Source: Hassallia byssoidea VB512170 (GTDB taxonomy: Bacteria > Cyanobacteriota > Cyanobacteriia > Cyanobacteriales > Nostocaceae). Taken from it: a stretch of DNA of 64,000 nucleotides. Location: assembly GCF_000817785.2 (NCBI RefSeq), contig NZ_JTCM02000012.1:1-64000 (forward strand), read 5' to 3'. The notes under the pieces were generated by a model. That model was not told the origin of the DNA, did no database searches, and saw only the letters and a program-made list of their open reading frames with translations. Position 1 is the stretch's first letter. Each line of letters starts with the position of its first letter. The position numbers and the translations under genes were made by a program. Below, in pieces: positions 34,820-42,763 of this stretch.

Positions 34820-35203
34820 TTACTTAGGCGCTTGAAAGCCAGCTTTTTCTGCTGTTACTGTATCTTTAAAGCAGATATCCGGCTTAACTTTGTCGTAATC
34901 AAGCGAGTTGGCAATGTGGTATATATTGCCTCGCTTCTTCGTTACCTTGCCCTTAACAAGTGCATTATTAGGACAAGTAGTTGCGTCTGTAGGTTTTACC
35001 CCAAGCTTTGCTGCTTCAGCGGGAATAGAAGCATTACTTCCTGACTCGCCGGAGTCGTTAGTTGAACTTCCAGTTGTGGTGCCAGGACTCGCAGTAGCGC
35101 CGACATCGGGTGTTTCAGCTTTTTTACCACAGCTGGTGAGCATTAAAACGGCTAACAACAAAAGCCCGATAGTAGATTGACGAGGTTTGAGTAGATTGTT
35201 CAT
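34820..35203 (-). CDS. Putative lipoprotein with an Ada/nuclease-associated 'KG..YH' C-terminal domain
   Basis: 127 residues. The N-terminal lipoprotein signal ends LLLAVLMLTSC (lipobox LTSC, lipidated Cys at ~25). A Gly/Ser/Thr-rich linker spans about 30-65. The last 50 residues read CPNNALVKGKVTKKRGNIYH, then IANSLDYDKVKPDICFKD and EKAGFQAPK. This matches the small domain found at the end of Ada regulators and secreted nucleases (CPxKGN...kiYH.pgs.yYd.t.pe.CF.s...A...Gfr). It may bind metal or nucleic acid at the cell surface; that is inference. Downstream of, and close to, the BON gene. Confidence 0.82.
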   Translation of the reverse strand: MNNLLKPRQSTIGLLLLAVLMLTSCGKKAETPDVGATASPGTTTGSSTNDSGESGSNASIPAEAAKLGVKPTDATTCPNNALVKGKVTKKRGNIYHIANSLDYDKVKPDICFKDTVTAEKAGFQAPK

Positions 35204-35217
35204 GTAGCAAAAATATT

Positions 35218-35559
35218 CTAGCCAACTGTAACTTGGTCAGTGTTGACATCGGTAGCACCGCTAACCCCGCTTGCGATCGCCACCATTTCATCTAAAATTT
35301 CTTGACTGGGGACTTGCCCTTTTAACACAACTGTGCTTCCTGTCTGAGCGACGTATAGCGAATCAATATCATCAAACTGAGAGTCTTCGTCAAAAGCAAG
35401 CGCAACTCGTTTTGCTAAACCACTTTGATCATATTCTCCATTTAATCCCACTCGCTCTAGTGGAATATCTTCCCCTGAATCATCAGCAGCAACTGGTTCC
35501 GGATTGACTTGAGCATCATCCGGTTTTTCCATACCAAAAAGTCTTTGTAACCAACCCAT
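35218..35559 (-). CDS. BON-domain protein
   Basis: 113 residues. An N-terminal MGWLQRLFGMEKP and an acidic linker precede a BON domain (about 45-110): GLAKRVALAFDEDSQFDDIDSLYVAQTGSTVVLKGQVPSQEILDEMVAIASGVSGATDVNTDQVTV, with the typical V.L.G.V.s...l.....A....GV..V pattern. BON domains bind phospholipids or membranes. No signal peptide is present, so probably cytosolic. AAGGAGAA lies upstream of ATG 35559. Upstream of the lipoprotein gene on the same strand, 14 bp apart; likely one operon. Confidence 0.88.
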   Translation of the reverse strand: MGWLQRLFGMEKPDDAQVNPEPVAADDSGEDIPLERVGLNGEYDQSGLAKRVALAFDEDSQFDDIDSLYVAQTGSTVVLKGQVPSQEILDEMVAIASGVSGATDVNTDQVTVG

Positions 35560-35584
35560 AATTAAATGTTCTCCTTTTTATTTA

Positions 35585-35798
35585 CGAAAATTGGTAATTG
35601 GTAATTGGTAATTGGGCATTGGGCATTGGGCATAGGTTTGGCTGTGCGGTCTTGGTGTCGGACCAAGTAAAGCACCTGCCGTCATTGGGCATGGGGCATT
35701 GGGGAAAAATTCCCCTGCTCCCTGCTCCCTGCTCCCTGCTCCCCCTTGTCCCCCTTGTCCCCCTTGTCTCCTTGTCCCCCTTGTCTCCCCATTCCCCA
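35585..35798. repeat. STRR array with strand switch, containing hairpin element C
   Basis: TTGGTAAT and TTGGGCA heptads (35590-35633), hairpin element C at 35644-35690 (CTTGGT/ACCAAG stem), a core GGGGAAAAATTCCCC, then CTGCTCC (four times) and CCCCCTTGT repeats and CCCCATT heptads to 35798. The final heptad contains the aroA stop. Confidence 0.9.
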
Positions 35799-37148
35799 TT
35801 ACCGACAGACTTGTTGCAGGGTAGCAGTGAAGTCTGGATAGGAAATAGCGGCTGCTTCTGCGCGTTGAATGGTAGTGGTACCAGAAGCAACTAGAGAGGC
35901 GATCGCTAAACTCATGGCAATTCTATGATCTGTATGGCTATCTACATCAGTCCCCACTAAAGAAGTACCGCCTGTAATTTCCATACCATCGGGTAATTCG
36001 GTAACTTTTGCACCCATTTTAGATAGTTGCTGTGCCATTACTGCAATGCGATCGCTTTCTTTTACCCGTAATTCTTCTGCATCTTTAATTACTGTTGTAC
36101 CCTCGGCAAATACTGCCGCTACCGCCAAAATCGGAATTTCATCAATTAATCTGGGAATCAGATCCCCTTCAATCGTACAGCTTTGCAGACGGACCGAACG
36201 CACTCGTAAATCGGCTACTGGTTCCCCAGCAACTTCGCGCTGATTTTCCAGTTGGATATCAGCTCCCATCATCGCCAAAGCTTCTAAAATACCTGTGCGG
36301 GTAGGATTAACGCCGACATTTTCCACCACCAAATTAGAATCGGGTACAATTGCCCCAGCTACCAACCAAAAGGCAGCGGAACTGATATCCCCAGGTACAA
36401 CTACTTTTTGTCCATACAGTTGAGCAGGACCGGTAACAGTAACGCTATTCGTGTCTGGGTCAACGCTAAGTTTTGCACCAAACGCTCTTAACATTCGTTC
36501 GCTGTGGTCGCGAGAAAGTGCTGGTTCGGTGACAGTAGTTTGTCCCTCGGTCATCAAACCCGCTAAAAGAACGCAGGATTTAACTTGGGCAGAAGCGATG
36601 GGTGATTGATAGTGAATTGGTTTGAGAGCAACTCCTGCAATTGCTAGAGGTGCTAAAGAATTATTTTTGCGTCCCCAAATTTGTGCCCCCATTTGTTGTA
36701 AAGGTTTCACAACACGAGACATCGGACGCGATCGCAAAGAATCATCACCGGTTACAGTAAAAAAGCCCCCCGGATGAGAAGCTAAAATTCCTAACATCAA
36801 TCGCAGTGTCGTACCAGAGTTGCCGGCATTTAACACATCAACTGGTTCTCGCAAATTCCCTAAACCAATACCCTTAACCCGCACTAATTCTGTATTCAGT
36901 TCCGAAATTTCTGCACCCATAGCTTGAAAACAGCTAGCAGTGCTGCGGGGATCTTCTCCTAAAAGAAGTCCTTGAATTTCGGTTTCACCTTGAGATAGTG
37001 CCCCCAACATCAGAGCACGATGGGAAATAGATTTATCTCCCGGTACTCGGATGCGACCCTGTAAAGATAGACCCACAGGGGGTCGCTGGATAATTAAGTT
37101 TTGAGAAGCGTTTTCTTTAGTTTCTACGGTTATAACTGAAGCCGACAT
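35799..37148 (-). CDS. aroA: 3-phosphoshikimate 1-carboxyvinyltransferase (EPSP synthase)
   Basis: 449 residues from ATG 37148; the frame extends to a TTG at 37187 without support. It has the shikimate-pathway signatures [21 protein letters not shown] (N-terminal, with Lys and Ser), [52 protein letters not shown], then [27 protein letters not shown] and [13 protein letters not shown]. It transfers enolpyruvate from PEP to shikimate-3-phosphate. The TAA stop (35799-35801) lies inside a CCCCATTACC repeat. Single gene. Confidence 0.97.
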   Translation of the reverse strand: MSASVITVETKENASQNLIIQRPPVGLSLQGRIRVPGDKSISHRALMLGALSQGETEIQGLLLGEDPRSTASCFQAMGAEISELNTELVRVKGIGLGNLREPVDVLNAGNSGTTLRLMLGILASHPGGFFTVTGDDSLRSRPMSRVVKPLQQMGAQIWGRKNNSLAPLAIAGVALKPIHYQSPIASAQVKSCVLLAGLMTEGQTTVTEPALSRDHSERMLRAFGAKLSVDPDTNSVTVTGPAQLYGQKVVVPGDISSAAFWLVAGAIVPDSNLVVENVGVNPTRTGILEALAMMGADIQLENQREVAGEPVADLRVRSVRLQSCTIEGDLIPRLIDEIPILAVAAVFAEGTTVIKDAEELRVKESDRIAVMAQQLSKMGAKVTELPDGMEITGGTSLVGTDVDSHTDHRIAMSLAIASLVASGTTTIQRAEAAAISYPDFTATLQQVCR

Positions 37149-37454
37149 TAGGATAAACTGGCTTTTAACTGCATCGGAAGTTGACAATTTGGCAAAGCTA
37201 ATGCCGCCGCAGGTTACTTCCTTCTTAGTATCGTATCGCTTTCTGCTGTATGAAACTTACTGAAATCCCAATCAAGATGAATTCAAGAGTCAGAATGTAA
37301 TTAGGTAGCTTTTTACACCGCTATCTAAGAGTGAAGACCGTCTGAAGAAACGCAGGAGTGCAAAAACGCCGTTTATACAGTCCGCGCAGTTTACCACAGA
37401 ATTTAATTCACAAATTCTGACTTTTGACTCGTAACTCCTAACTTTGCTCCTCCT

Positions 37455-37482
37455 GTACAGACGCGACCGGTCGCGTCTCTAC
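37455..37482. repeat. GTAGAGACG-family palindrome
   Basis: GTACAGACGCGACC directly followed by GGTCGCGTCTCTAC: perfect AGACGCGACC/GGTCGCGTCT core. It lies in the 600-bp spacer upstream of aroA. The rest of 37149-37749 shows no gene. Confidence 0.8.
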
Positions 37483-37749
37483 AACTTTGCGCCTCCTGAC
37501 TCCTGACTTTTAATGGCTATTACCTGAAAGTCTTTACAAGCAAAGCTTCCGTAGGAGCTTTCGCGCCTAAAAGCCTGATTTTTGCTTTTTAAATTGAAAT
37601 TCTAGCTGTTTTTATCCTGATTTGTCTCAATCCCAAATCAGCAGATTCAGTTAATATTAAGCATGTTTTATTAAGTTGCTTACCCTGAAGAAGCTACGCC
37701 TAGTATTGATTTCTTTTTGTTCAATAGCTGAAGTGCCCATTACGCTCCC

Positions 37750-38262
37750 ATGCTCACCCATCATCGCAAGCCCGTGTGCTTATCACTCATTTCCACAGAC
37801 CTCCCTGTTTGGTCTGTTGTTGAAACAGCCGGCACATTGTATCAAAAAGATAGTGACCGGTTCCATTTATTATTGACTGCACCACCCTTAATTAGTTGCG
37901 AAGTAACGACTCCCCCAAGTCCAGAAGATACCCCTCACCCAGGACAGCGCAAAGCTTATCCTCCCAGCAGTCCCAGGATCTTATGGATGGAAATTTCACC
38001 TTACCGGGTAATTATGACTATGCAAGGAAACGCTCAGTTAAGTTACCGTCACTTCTGGGAACAAGGCGTTTATGGTATTACTCGTTATTGGTTGCCTACA
38101 GAGTCATTACATCCTCACGAACCCATTCGCTTACGCAATTTTACTCGCCGCCTGACTCTCACCGGACACCCTTTGCCAGAACATTTGCGGGTAGAATACG
38201 AATTGTGGGCAGATAAAATCCAACTGGGATGCTATATCCTCAATTTGGAAATTAAGCATTGA
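37750..38262 (+). CDS. Conserved-hypothetical-type protein (170 aa)
   Basis: 170 residues with steady coding character and no recognised domain. It has HRKPVCLSLISTDLPVWSVVETAGTLY near the start, a Pro-rich insert (about 50-75), and a conserved-looking aromatic core: WMEISPYRVIMTMQGNAQLSYRHFWEQGVYGITRYWLP. The ending is EYELWADKIQLGCYILNLEIKH. A beta-rich cytosolic fold is likely; the function is unknown. ATG 37750 lacks an obvious Shine-Dalgarno. The stop is followed at once by STRR. Confidence 0.75.
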   Translation: MLTHHRKPVCLSLISTDLPVWSVVETAGTLYQKDSDRFHLLLTAPPLISCEVTTPPSPEDTPHPGQRKAYPPSSPRILWMEISPYRVIMTMQGNAQLSYRHFWEQGVYGITRYWLPTESLHPHEPIRLRNFTRRLTLTGHPLPEHLRVEYELWADKIQLGCYILNLEIKH

Positions 38263-38263
38263 T

Positions 38264-38413
38264 GTTAGTTGATAGTGGTTAGTTGATAGTGGTTAGTTGA
38301 TAGTTGATAGTTGATAGTTGTTAGTTGCATTTTTTCCTAACCAACAACTCCTAACTCCTAACTCCTAACTCCTAACTACTAACCCCTAACCCCTAACCCC
38401 TAACCACTAACCA
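38264..38413. repeat. STRR array with strand switch
   Basis: GTTAGTTGATAGTGG heptads (38266-38323), core GCATTTTTTCCTAACC (38327-), then CTCCTAA, CCCCTAA and CCACTAA heptads to 38413. It fills the gap between two convergent genes and supplies the TAG stop at 38414-38416 of the minus-strand gene. Confidence 0.92.
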
Positions 38414-38995
38414 CTAACCAAAATAATTCGGTTCGTTACCAGGTTTCCATTTAATATTGCAACCGATACTCGGTTTTTGTTCGCTGGCAACTGGTTTACC
38501 TGCTAAAACAGCTTCAATTGCTGCGCGTAAATCTGTACCTGTTACAGGTTTATCATTACTTGGACGGCTATCGTCTAATTGTCCTCGATATACGAGTTTC
38601 CGCTCTGCATCAAATATAAAGAAATCAGGTGTGCAAGCTGCTGTATATGCTTTTGCAATTTCCTGAGTTTCGTCATAGCACAAGGGAAAATTCAACTGAA
38701 GTTCTGCTGCCATTTCTTTGAGAAACTCAGGTGCATCAGCCGGATATTTATTAACATCATTGGCGCTAATTGCCACAATTGCCAAATCATTGGGAATGTA
38801 ATCTTTTCCCAACTGTGCCAATTCTGCTTTTACATGCTTGACAAATGGGCAATGTTGACAAATAAACATTACCAACAGCGCTTTTTTGTCTGCAAAGGTC
38901 GCAAGCGATATTGATTTGCCAGATACTACATCCGGTAGATGAAAATCAGGGGCTTGAGTGCCTAACGGCAACATGGTTGAAGCAGTTAAAGCCAT
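38414..38995 (-). CDS. Thioredoxin-fold redoxin (AhpC/TSA-like)
   Basis: 193 residues. The N-terminus is MLPLGTQAPDFHLPDVVSGKSISLATFADKKALLVMFICQHCPFVKHV. It has a CxxC motif (CQHC) at the tip of helix 1, as in thioredoxin-like and ResA-like proteins, rather than the single Cys of typical peroxiredoxins. AYTAACTPDFFIFD carries the cis-Pro loop. The YRGQLDDSRPSND segment is typical of the 'thioredoxin family protein' class common in cyanobacteria. No signal peptide, so cytosolic. The stop codon TAG is within an AACCACTAACC repeat. Confidence 0.9.
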   Translation of the reverse strand: MALTASTMLPLGTQAPDFHLPDVVSGKSISLATFADKKALLVMFICQHCPFVKHVKAELAQLGKDYIPNDLAIVAISANDVNKYPADAPEFLKEMAAELQLNFPLCYDETQEIAKAYTAACTPDFFIFDAERKLVYRGQLDDSRPSNDKPVTGTDLRAAIEAVLAGKPVASEQKPSIGCNIKWKPGNEPNYFG

Positions 38996-39066
38996 AAGTT
39001 ATTTGATGCCTTTATTTGAAAAACTGCTTTGACTATTAGTTATTTTCAAACAATACCATTAAATGG

Positions 39067-39145
39067 GACTCTTTACTGAGGAGCCAGTCGCGTGTAAAGG
39101 CATCCTCCGCTCTGGCAACTAGCGTGACTGGGTACGATGTCAGAA
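39067..39145. repeat. Structured dispersed spacer repeat
   Basis: AGGAGCCAGTCGCGTGT...CTAGCGTGACTGGGTACG: CCAGTC-GCG can pair with GCGT-GACTGG. From memory this is a variant of the GGAGCCAGT...ACTGGCG inverted repeats frequent in Nostoc-like spacers. The remaining 39146-39407 shows no further feature. Confidence 0.5.
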
Positions 39146-39407
39146 AAATATTAAAATTTGTGAATAAAAATAATCTGTTGAGGATGAAGTACCAGATAGA
39201 GATATGATAATGAACCGATCAAACGTTTAGGAGCGATCGCGCACTTTGTGTAGTAGGAAAAGAAATATTAAGCTGTCGCCCTGTACGTAGGCATAATTGG
39301 TGCAGCTAAACTTTTCTAAAATACTTGGCGCATATTAATTCGACTTGTACAGACTAACGTGGTATGTTAACCAAGCTAGTTTTTTTTGACTTTATAGCCA
39401 ACCAACC

Positions 39408-40904
39408 ATGACATTAGCGGGTAAGGCAACCCAATTTGAGTATAAAGCACTGTACAAGCCCAACCAGCTTATTTATGGTTTAGGTCAGACAGCAGTGATT
39501 ACAGGGTGGACAGTAAAGCAGGCGATCGCTAAACACCTGGACAGTAGCGAGTATGCTGTTATCGGACAGCTATATTCACCCACAAGGGGGATAAACTTAC
39601 TGATTCGCAATTTGCTTTATAATCCCCATGTTCGCTTTTTAGTTGTTCTCAACGCCACAAAGGAAGACAAAAATGCCGGTGCTGGAGAGTGCTTGCTGGA
39701 CTTTTTCCGCAACGGCTTTGAAGAGGGTGTGTGTGACACCGGGTTGCGCTGCTGGGTAATTCGTTCAGCTATTCCTGGATATATTGATCTTGAAGTTGAA
39801 GCTACTGCTTTACAACAACTACGGGAATCTGTCAAGTATTGCGAAGCTAAATCTATCACTGAAGCAGTTGATCGAGTTAAATTTTATGCCCAATCCGAAG
39901 CGCTTGAAGCGTGGGGTAACAAATTAGAATTTCCACTGTCCACTGTTCAACCGAATATTTTACCAGGACCGCGCTACGGACACCGAATAGAAGGTAAAAC
40001 AATAGCTGAAACTTGGGTAAAAATAATCCATCGAATTAAGACGACAGGAACAATTAGACCAACTGGCTATGATGGACAATGGCAAGAATTAATTGATTTG
40101 ATGGCAGTTGTGACTGATGAACCAGAAGACTTTTATTTTCCAGAACCGAATTATTTACCGGTTGACCGCAATTTTCTTCAAGAATACATTTCGCAGATTT
40201 TAGATGATGCACCATATCGGGAAGGGTTGAAATATACATACGGTCAACGTTTACGTTCTTGGTTTGGACGTGACCAAATTGAGCAAGTAATTCAAAAGTT
40301 GATTGGAGAAATTGATGCTGCTAGTGCAGTAATGAACTTATGGGACGTGAAAGACCACGATAAAGGTGGAAGTCCATGTCTTAATCACATTTGGCTCAGA
40401 GTTGTAGATAATGAATTATCTTTAACTGCGACTCTCAGAAGTAATGATATGTTTGCTGCATGGGTAGCGAATGCAATGGGATTAAGAGCTTTACAACAGC
40501 ATATTAGAAATGAAATGCAAGAGCGTTCTAAATATGACTTGAAAATGGGACCATTAATCACCATCAGTCAGTCAGCTCATATATATGACGATACTTGGAG
40601 TAATGCCGAACAGTTGATTCAAAAACAATATGCCACTATTTGTAGAAAAATAGATTACTACGATCCAGCCGGAAACTTTTTAATAGAACTGGACGAAAGC
40701 AAGATAGTTGTTACGCACACAACCCCTGGTAGTGGTGAAGTTGTGGGTTGTTATTCGGGTTTTGATGCCTTGAAATTAATTAGAGAAATTTGTGCAGCTT
40801 CACCGTCAATACGTCCAGATCATGCTGGATATTTGGGAATGGAATTAAACAAGGCAGCTGAGTGTTTGAAAACAGGTAAGCAATACGTTCAGGATAGTAA
40901 ATAA
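39408..40904 (+). CDS. Three-domain thymidylate synthase with DUF4346-like C-terminus
   Basis: 498 residues. The centre (about 195-410) is a ThyA-fold thymidylate synthase: TYGQRLRS (277-284), GGSPCLNHIWLRV with the presumed nucleophile Cys324, SLTATLRSNDMFAAWVANAMGLRAL with RSND (344-347), and HIYDD (391-395) for the dUMP-binding His/Tyr. The N-terminal ~190 residues (NQLIYGLGQTAVITGWTVKQAIAKHL...) resemble a tetrahydromethanopterin-methyltransferase MtrA-like/DUF4346-associated domain. The last ~80 residues (DPAGNFLIELDE...DHAGYLGMELNKAAECL) match DUF4346. This differs from the standard ~264-residue ThyA and is nearer the archaeal type. It would make dTMP from dUMP. The next gene overlaps by one base. 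Confidence 0.8.
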   Translation: MTLAGKATQFEYKALYKPNQLIYGLGQTAVITGWTVKQAIAKHLDSSEYAVIGQLYSPTRGINLLIRNLLYNPHVRFLVVLNATKEDKNAGAGECLLDFFRNGFEEGVCDTGLRCWVIRSAIPGYIDLEVEATALQQLRESVKYCEAKSITEAVDRVKFYAQSEALEAWGNKLEFPLSTVQPNILPGPRYGHRIEGKTIAETWVKIIHRIKTTGTIRPTGYDGQWQELIDLMAVVTDEPEDFYFPEPNYLPVDRNFLQEYISQILDDAPYREGLKYTYGQRLRSWFGRDQIEQVIQKLIGEIDAASAVMNLWDVKDHDKGGSPCLNHIWLRVVDNELSLTATLRSNDMFAAWVANAMGLRALQQHIRNEMQERSKYDLKMGPLITISQSAHIYDDTWSNAEQLIQKQYATICRKIDYYDPAGNFLIELDESKIVVTHTTPGSGEVVGCYSGFDALKLIREICAASPSIRPDHAGYLGMELNKAAECLKTGKQYVQDSK

Positions 40905-41458
40905 TGGCTTGTGATGACCAAAGACCAACGTGGGATGAATACTTTCTTATGTTGGCTAAACTTGCAGCTACTCGCTCAACTTGCCTTGCTTTTCCGGTGG
41001 GTGCTGTGATTGTTAAAAATAAGCAAGTTGTTGCAACGGGTTATAATGGCTCACCATCAGGTTCGGCTCATTGTACAACTCAAGGATACTGCTATCCGGG
41101 ATTGAGTAGTTGCGATGCTAGCAAGACTTTACCATCAAGAGCCGTACATGCTGAAGCGAATGCGATCGCTCAAGCAGCCAAACATGGTATCTCCACTGAT
41201 GGTGCAAGTATTTACGTGACTTTAGAACCTTGTCTATCTTGCTTAAAATTAATTATTTCAGCAGGAATTAAAGAAGTTTTTTACGAAACTGCTTTCAACG
41301 CTGGAGAAAAAGCTTTGGTGCGAGATTCTTTTGTTAATGAAGGCTTAGTTATTCTCAAGCAGGTTAAACTGTCTGAATCTACAGCAAAAAGAGCAACTGA
41401 CTTATTCCTGCTATTTTCTACATCTGTTGTAGGTTCTGACATGTTACAAATTCGATAA
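40904..41458 (+). CDS. dCMP deaminase family protein
   Basis: 184 residues. It has the zinc deaminase core HAEANAIAQAAKHG (His ligand and proton-shuttle Glu) and TLEPCLSCLKLIISAGIKEV (PCxxC ligands), plus the family's extra elements FPVGAVIVKNKQVVATGYNGSPSGSAHC, with a Cys-rich CTTQGYCYPGLSSCDA insert as in ComEB-type dCMP deaminases. It would convert dCMP to dUMP, the substrate of the thymidylate synthase whose stop it overlaps (TAATG, 40902-40906). That overlap implies translational coupling. Confidence 0.92.
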   Translation: MACDDQRPTWDEYFLMLAKLAATRSTCLAFPVGAVIVKNKQVVATGYNGSPSGSAHCTTQGYCYPGLSSCDASKTLPSRAVHAEANAIAQAAKHGISTDGASIYVTLEPCLSCLKLIISAGIKEVFYETAFNAGEKALVRDSFVNEGLVILKQVKLSESTAKRATDLFLLFSTSVVGSDMLQIR

Positions 41459-41488
41459 ACTCAAAGATACCATTATTTTCGCTTTACT

Positions 41489-42178
41489 ATGTTTAGTGAT
41501 ACAGATATCAAACAACAAATAGAGGAGAGAAGAAATAACTCAACAAAAGGAATATTTATAGATCCATTTGAAGACAAGTATTTGACTCCTGTTGGTTATG
41601 ACTTGAGAGTAGGAGTAAAAGGATTCTCATGGAAGAATAAGCGGGAATTTGATATAGAACAAGATAAGGGAATTGAGATTGAACCCAATGATACTGTAGT
41701 CATTGAAACTTTAGAGTCTGTGAGTCTTTCTAAAGAAGTCGGAGCTACCATACATGCAATGGCTACAAGAGCCATTCTGTATGGTTTATCTCACATTTCT
41801 ACTACCATAGATCCAGGATGGACAGGCAAGCTTTTAATTTCAATTCACAACTACCGTGATAGCTCTGTAGAACTTAGATTTAGAGATTCTTTCTGTACAG
41901 TTTGTTTTTATAAAGTAGAATCTGAATCTAAAGTACCTCTCGGACGACCTGTTGACAGGGATGACTTATGGCAGCAACTCATAGAAATATCCAGGCAAGA
42001 GAAAAAGAAGCAAAAAAGAGAAAATATCAATCGTAATATAGTCATATTTTCTTTGACTGGAATTGTTTTAGTTGTTGGTGTTTCAATTTCTTTAAAAAAT
42101 CCAGAGTTGGGATCTGCTTTAGCAGCATTTCTAGCATTATTTAGTCCCTTTGTTTACGATCAAATAAAATCTAAATAA
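41489..42178 (+). CDS. Membrane-tailed dUTPase/dCTP-deaminase-fold protein
   Basis: 229 residues. Residues ~1-160 have the trimeric dUTPase/Dcd fold: LTPVGYDLRVGVKGF (33-47, GYDLR), GIEIEPNDTVVIETLE, ATRAILYGLSHISTTIDPGWTGKLLISIHNY (92-122, with IDPGW). In Dcd the residue after the IDPGW strand that activates water is a Glu in a LEFYN context. Here the equivalent is Ser118 (LISIHN). The RSS motif of Dcd/dUTPase is reduced to TRAIL. The C-terminal 50 residues are a charged coil, then hydrophobic segments 183-202 and 208-223, so the protein should be membrane-anchored. A catalytically altered, possibly pool-sensing member is inferred. 30 bp after the dCMP deaminase gene. Confidence 0.78.
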   Translation: MFSDTDIKQQIEERRNNSTKGIFIDPFEDKYLTPVGYDLRVGVKGFSWKNKREFDIEQDKGIEIEPNDTVVIETLESVSLSKEVGATIHAMATRAILYGLSHISTTIDPGWTGKLLISIHNYRDSSVELRFRDSFCTVCFYKVESESKVPLGRPVDRDDLWQQLIEISRQEKKKQKRENINRNIVIFSLTGIVLVVGVSISLKNPELGSALAAFLALFSPFVYDQIKSK

Positions 42179-42254
42179 ATTCCTCATTATTCTCAAGATA
42201 AAGTATGGTTGTCAAATTGAAATCAGCAAAATCTACCTGATTAAATAAGAAAAT

Positions 42255-42695
42255 ATGAATGCAGCTAAAACGCGTGTATACATATCTGGTGCGTTGACAG
42301 GTGTTGAGAACCCAGCAGTAATTAAAGCTTTCTATGAAGCTATTGGCTTGCTTTGCGAGGAAATAGGATTTCTGGCTTATGTTCCGCATATAAACACCGA
42401 CCCCATCAATCATCCTAATATCAGTCCTCGCCATGTTTTTGAGACTGACAAGCACCAAGTCACCACCTCAGATTTAATCATAGCTTACCTTGGCTTTCCT
42501 GCTTTTGGCGTAGGTATGGAACTAGCTTACGCCGAAAGCAAAGGCATTCCTATTATTCTCTTATATGAAAAACACAAGGTTGTATCCAGATTCCCACGCG
42601 GTATCCCCACTGTATTGTCTGAAATCGAGTTCAGCGACTATCAAGATGCTTTAACTCAACTTGAGAATGTTTTGAAACAGTGGAGAAGACAGTAA
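42255..42695 (+). CDS. Nucleoside 2-deoxyribosyltransferase-fold protein
   Basis: 146 residues. It has the Rossmann-like NDT/Rcl signature VYISGALTG at the N-terminus, a central D-x-x-x-x-x-SDLIIAYLGFPAFGVGMELAYAESKGIPIILLYE, in which GMELAYA carries the putative catalytic Glu, and an IEFSDYQDALTQLENVL end. The family breaks the N-glycosidic bond of deoxynucleosides or deoxynucleotides (NDT, Rcl) or, in related folds, NAD. It is the fourth gene of the pyrimidine group, 76 bp downstream, same strand. Substrate unproven. Confidence 0.75.
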   Translation: MNAAKTRVYISGALTGVENPAVIKAFYEAIGLLCEEIGFLAYVPHINTDPINHPNISPRHVFETDKHQVTTSDLIIAYLGFPAFGVGMELAYAESKGIPIILLYEKHKVVSRFPRGIPTVLSEIEFSDYQDALTQLENVLKQWRRQ

Positions 42696-42763
42696 ATAAA
42701 ATAATTCTTGCCAGCACCGTCTTCTTCCACTTAAGTTTTGAGCTATTCAATATACGGCTTTAA

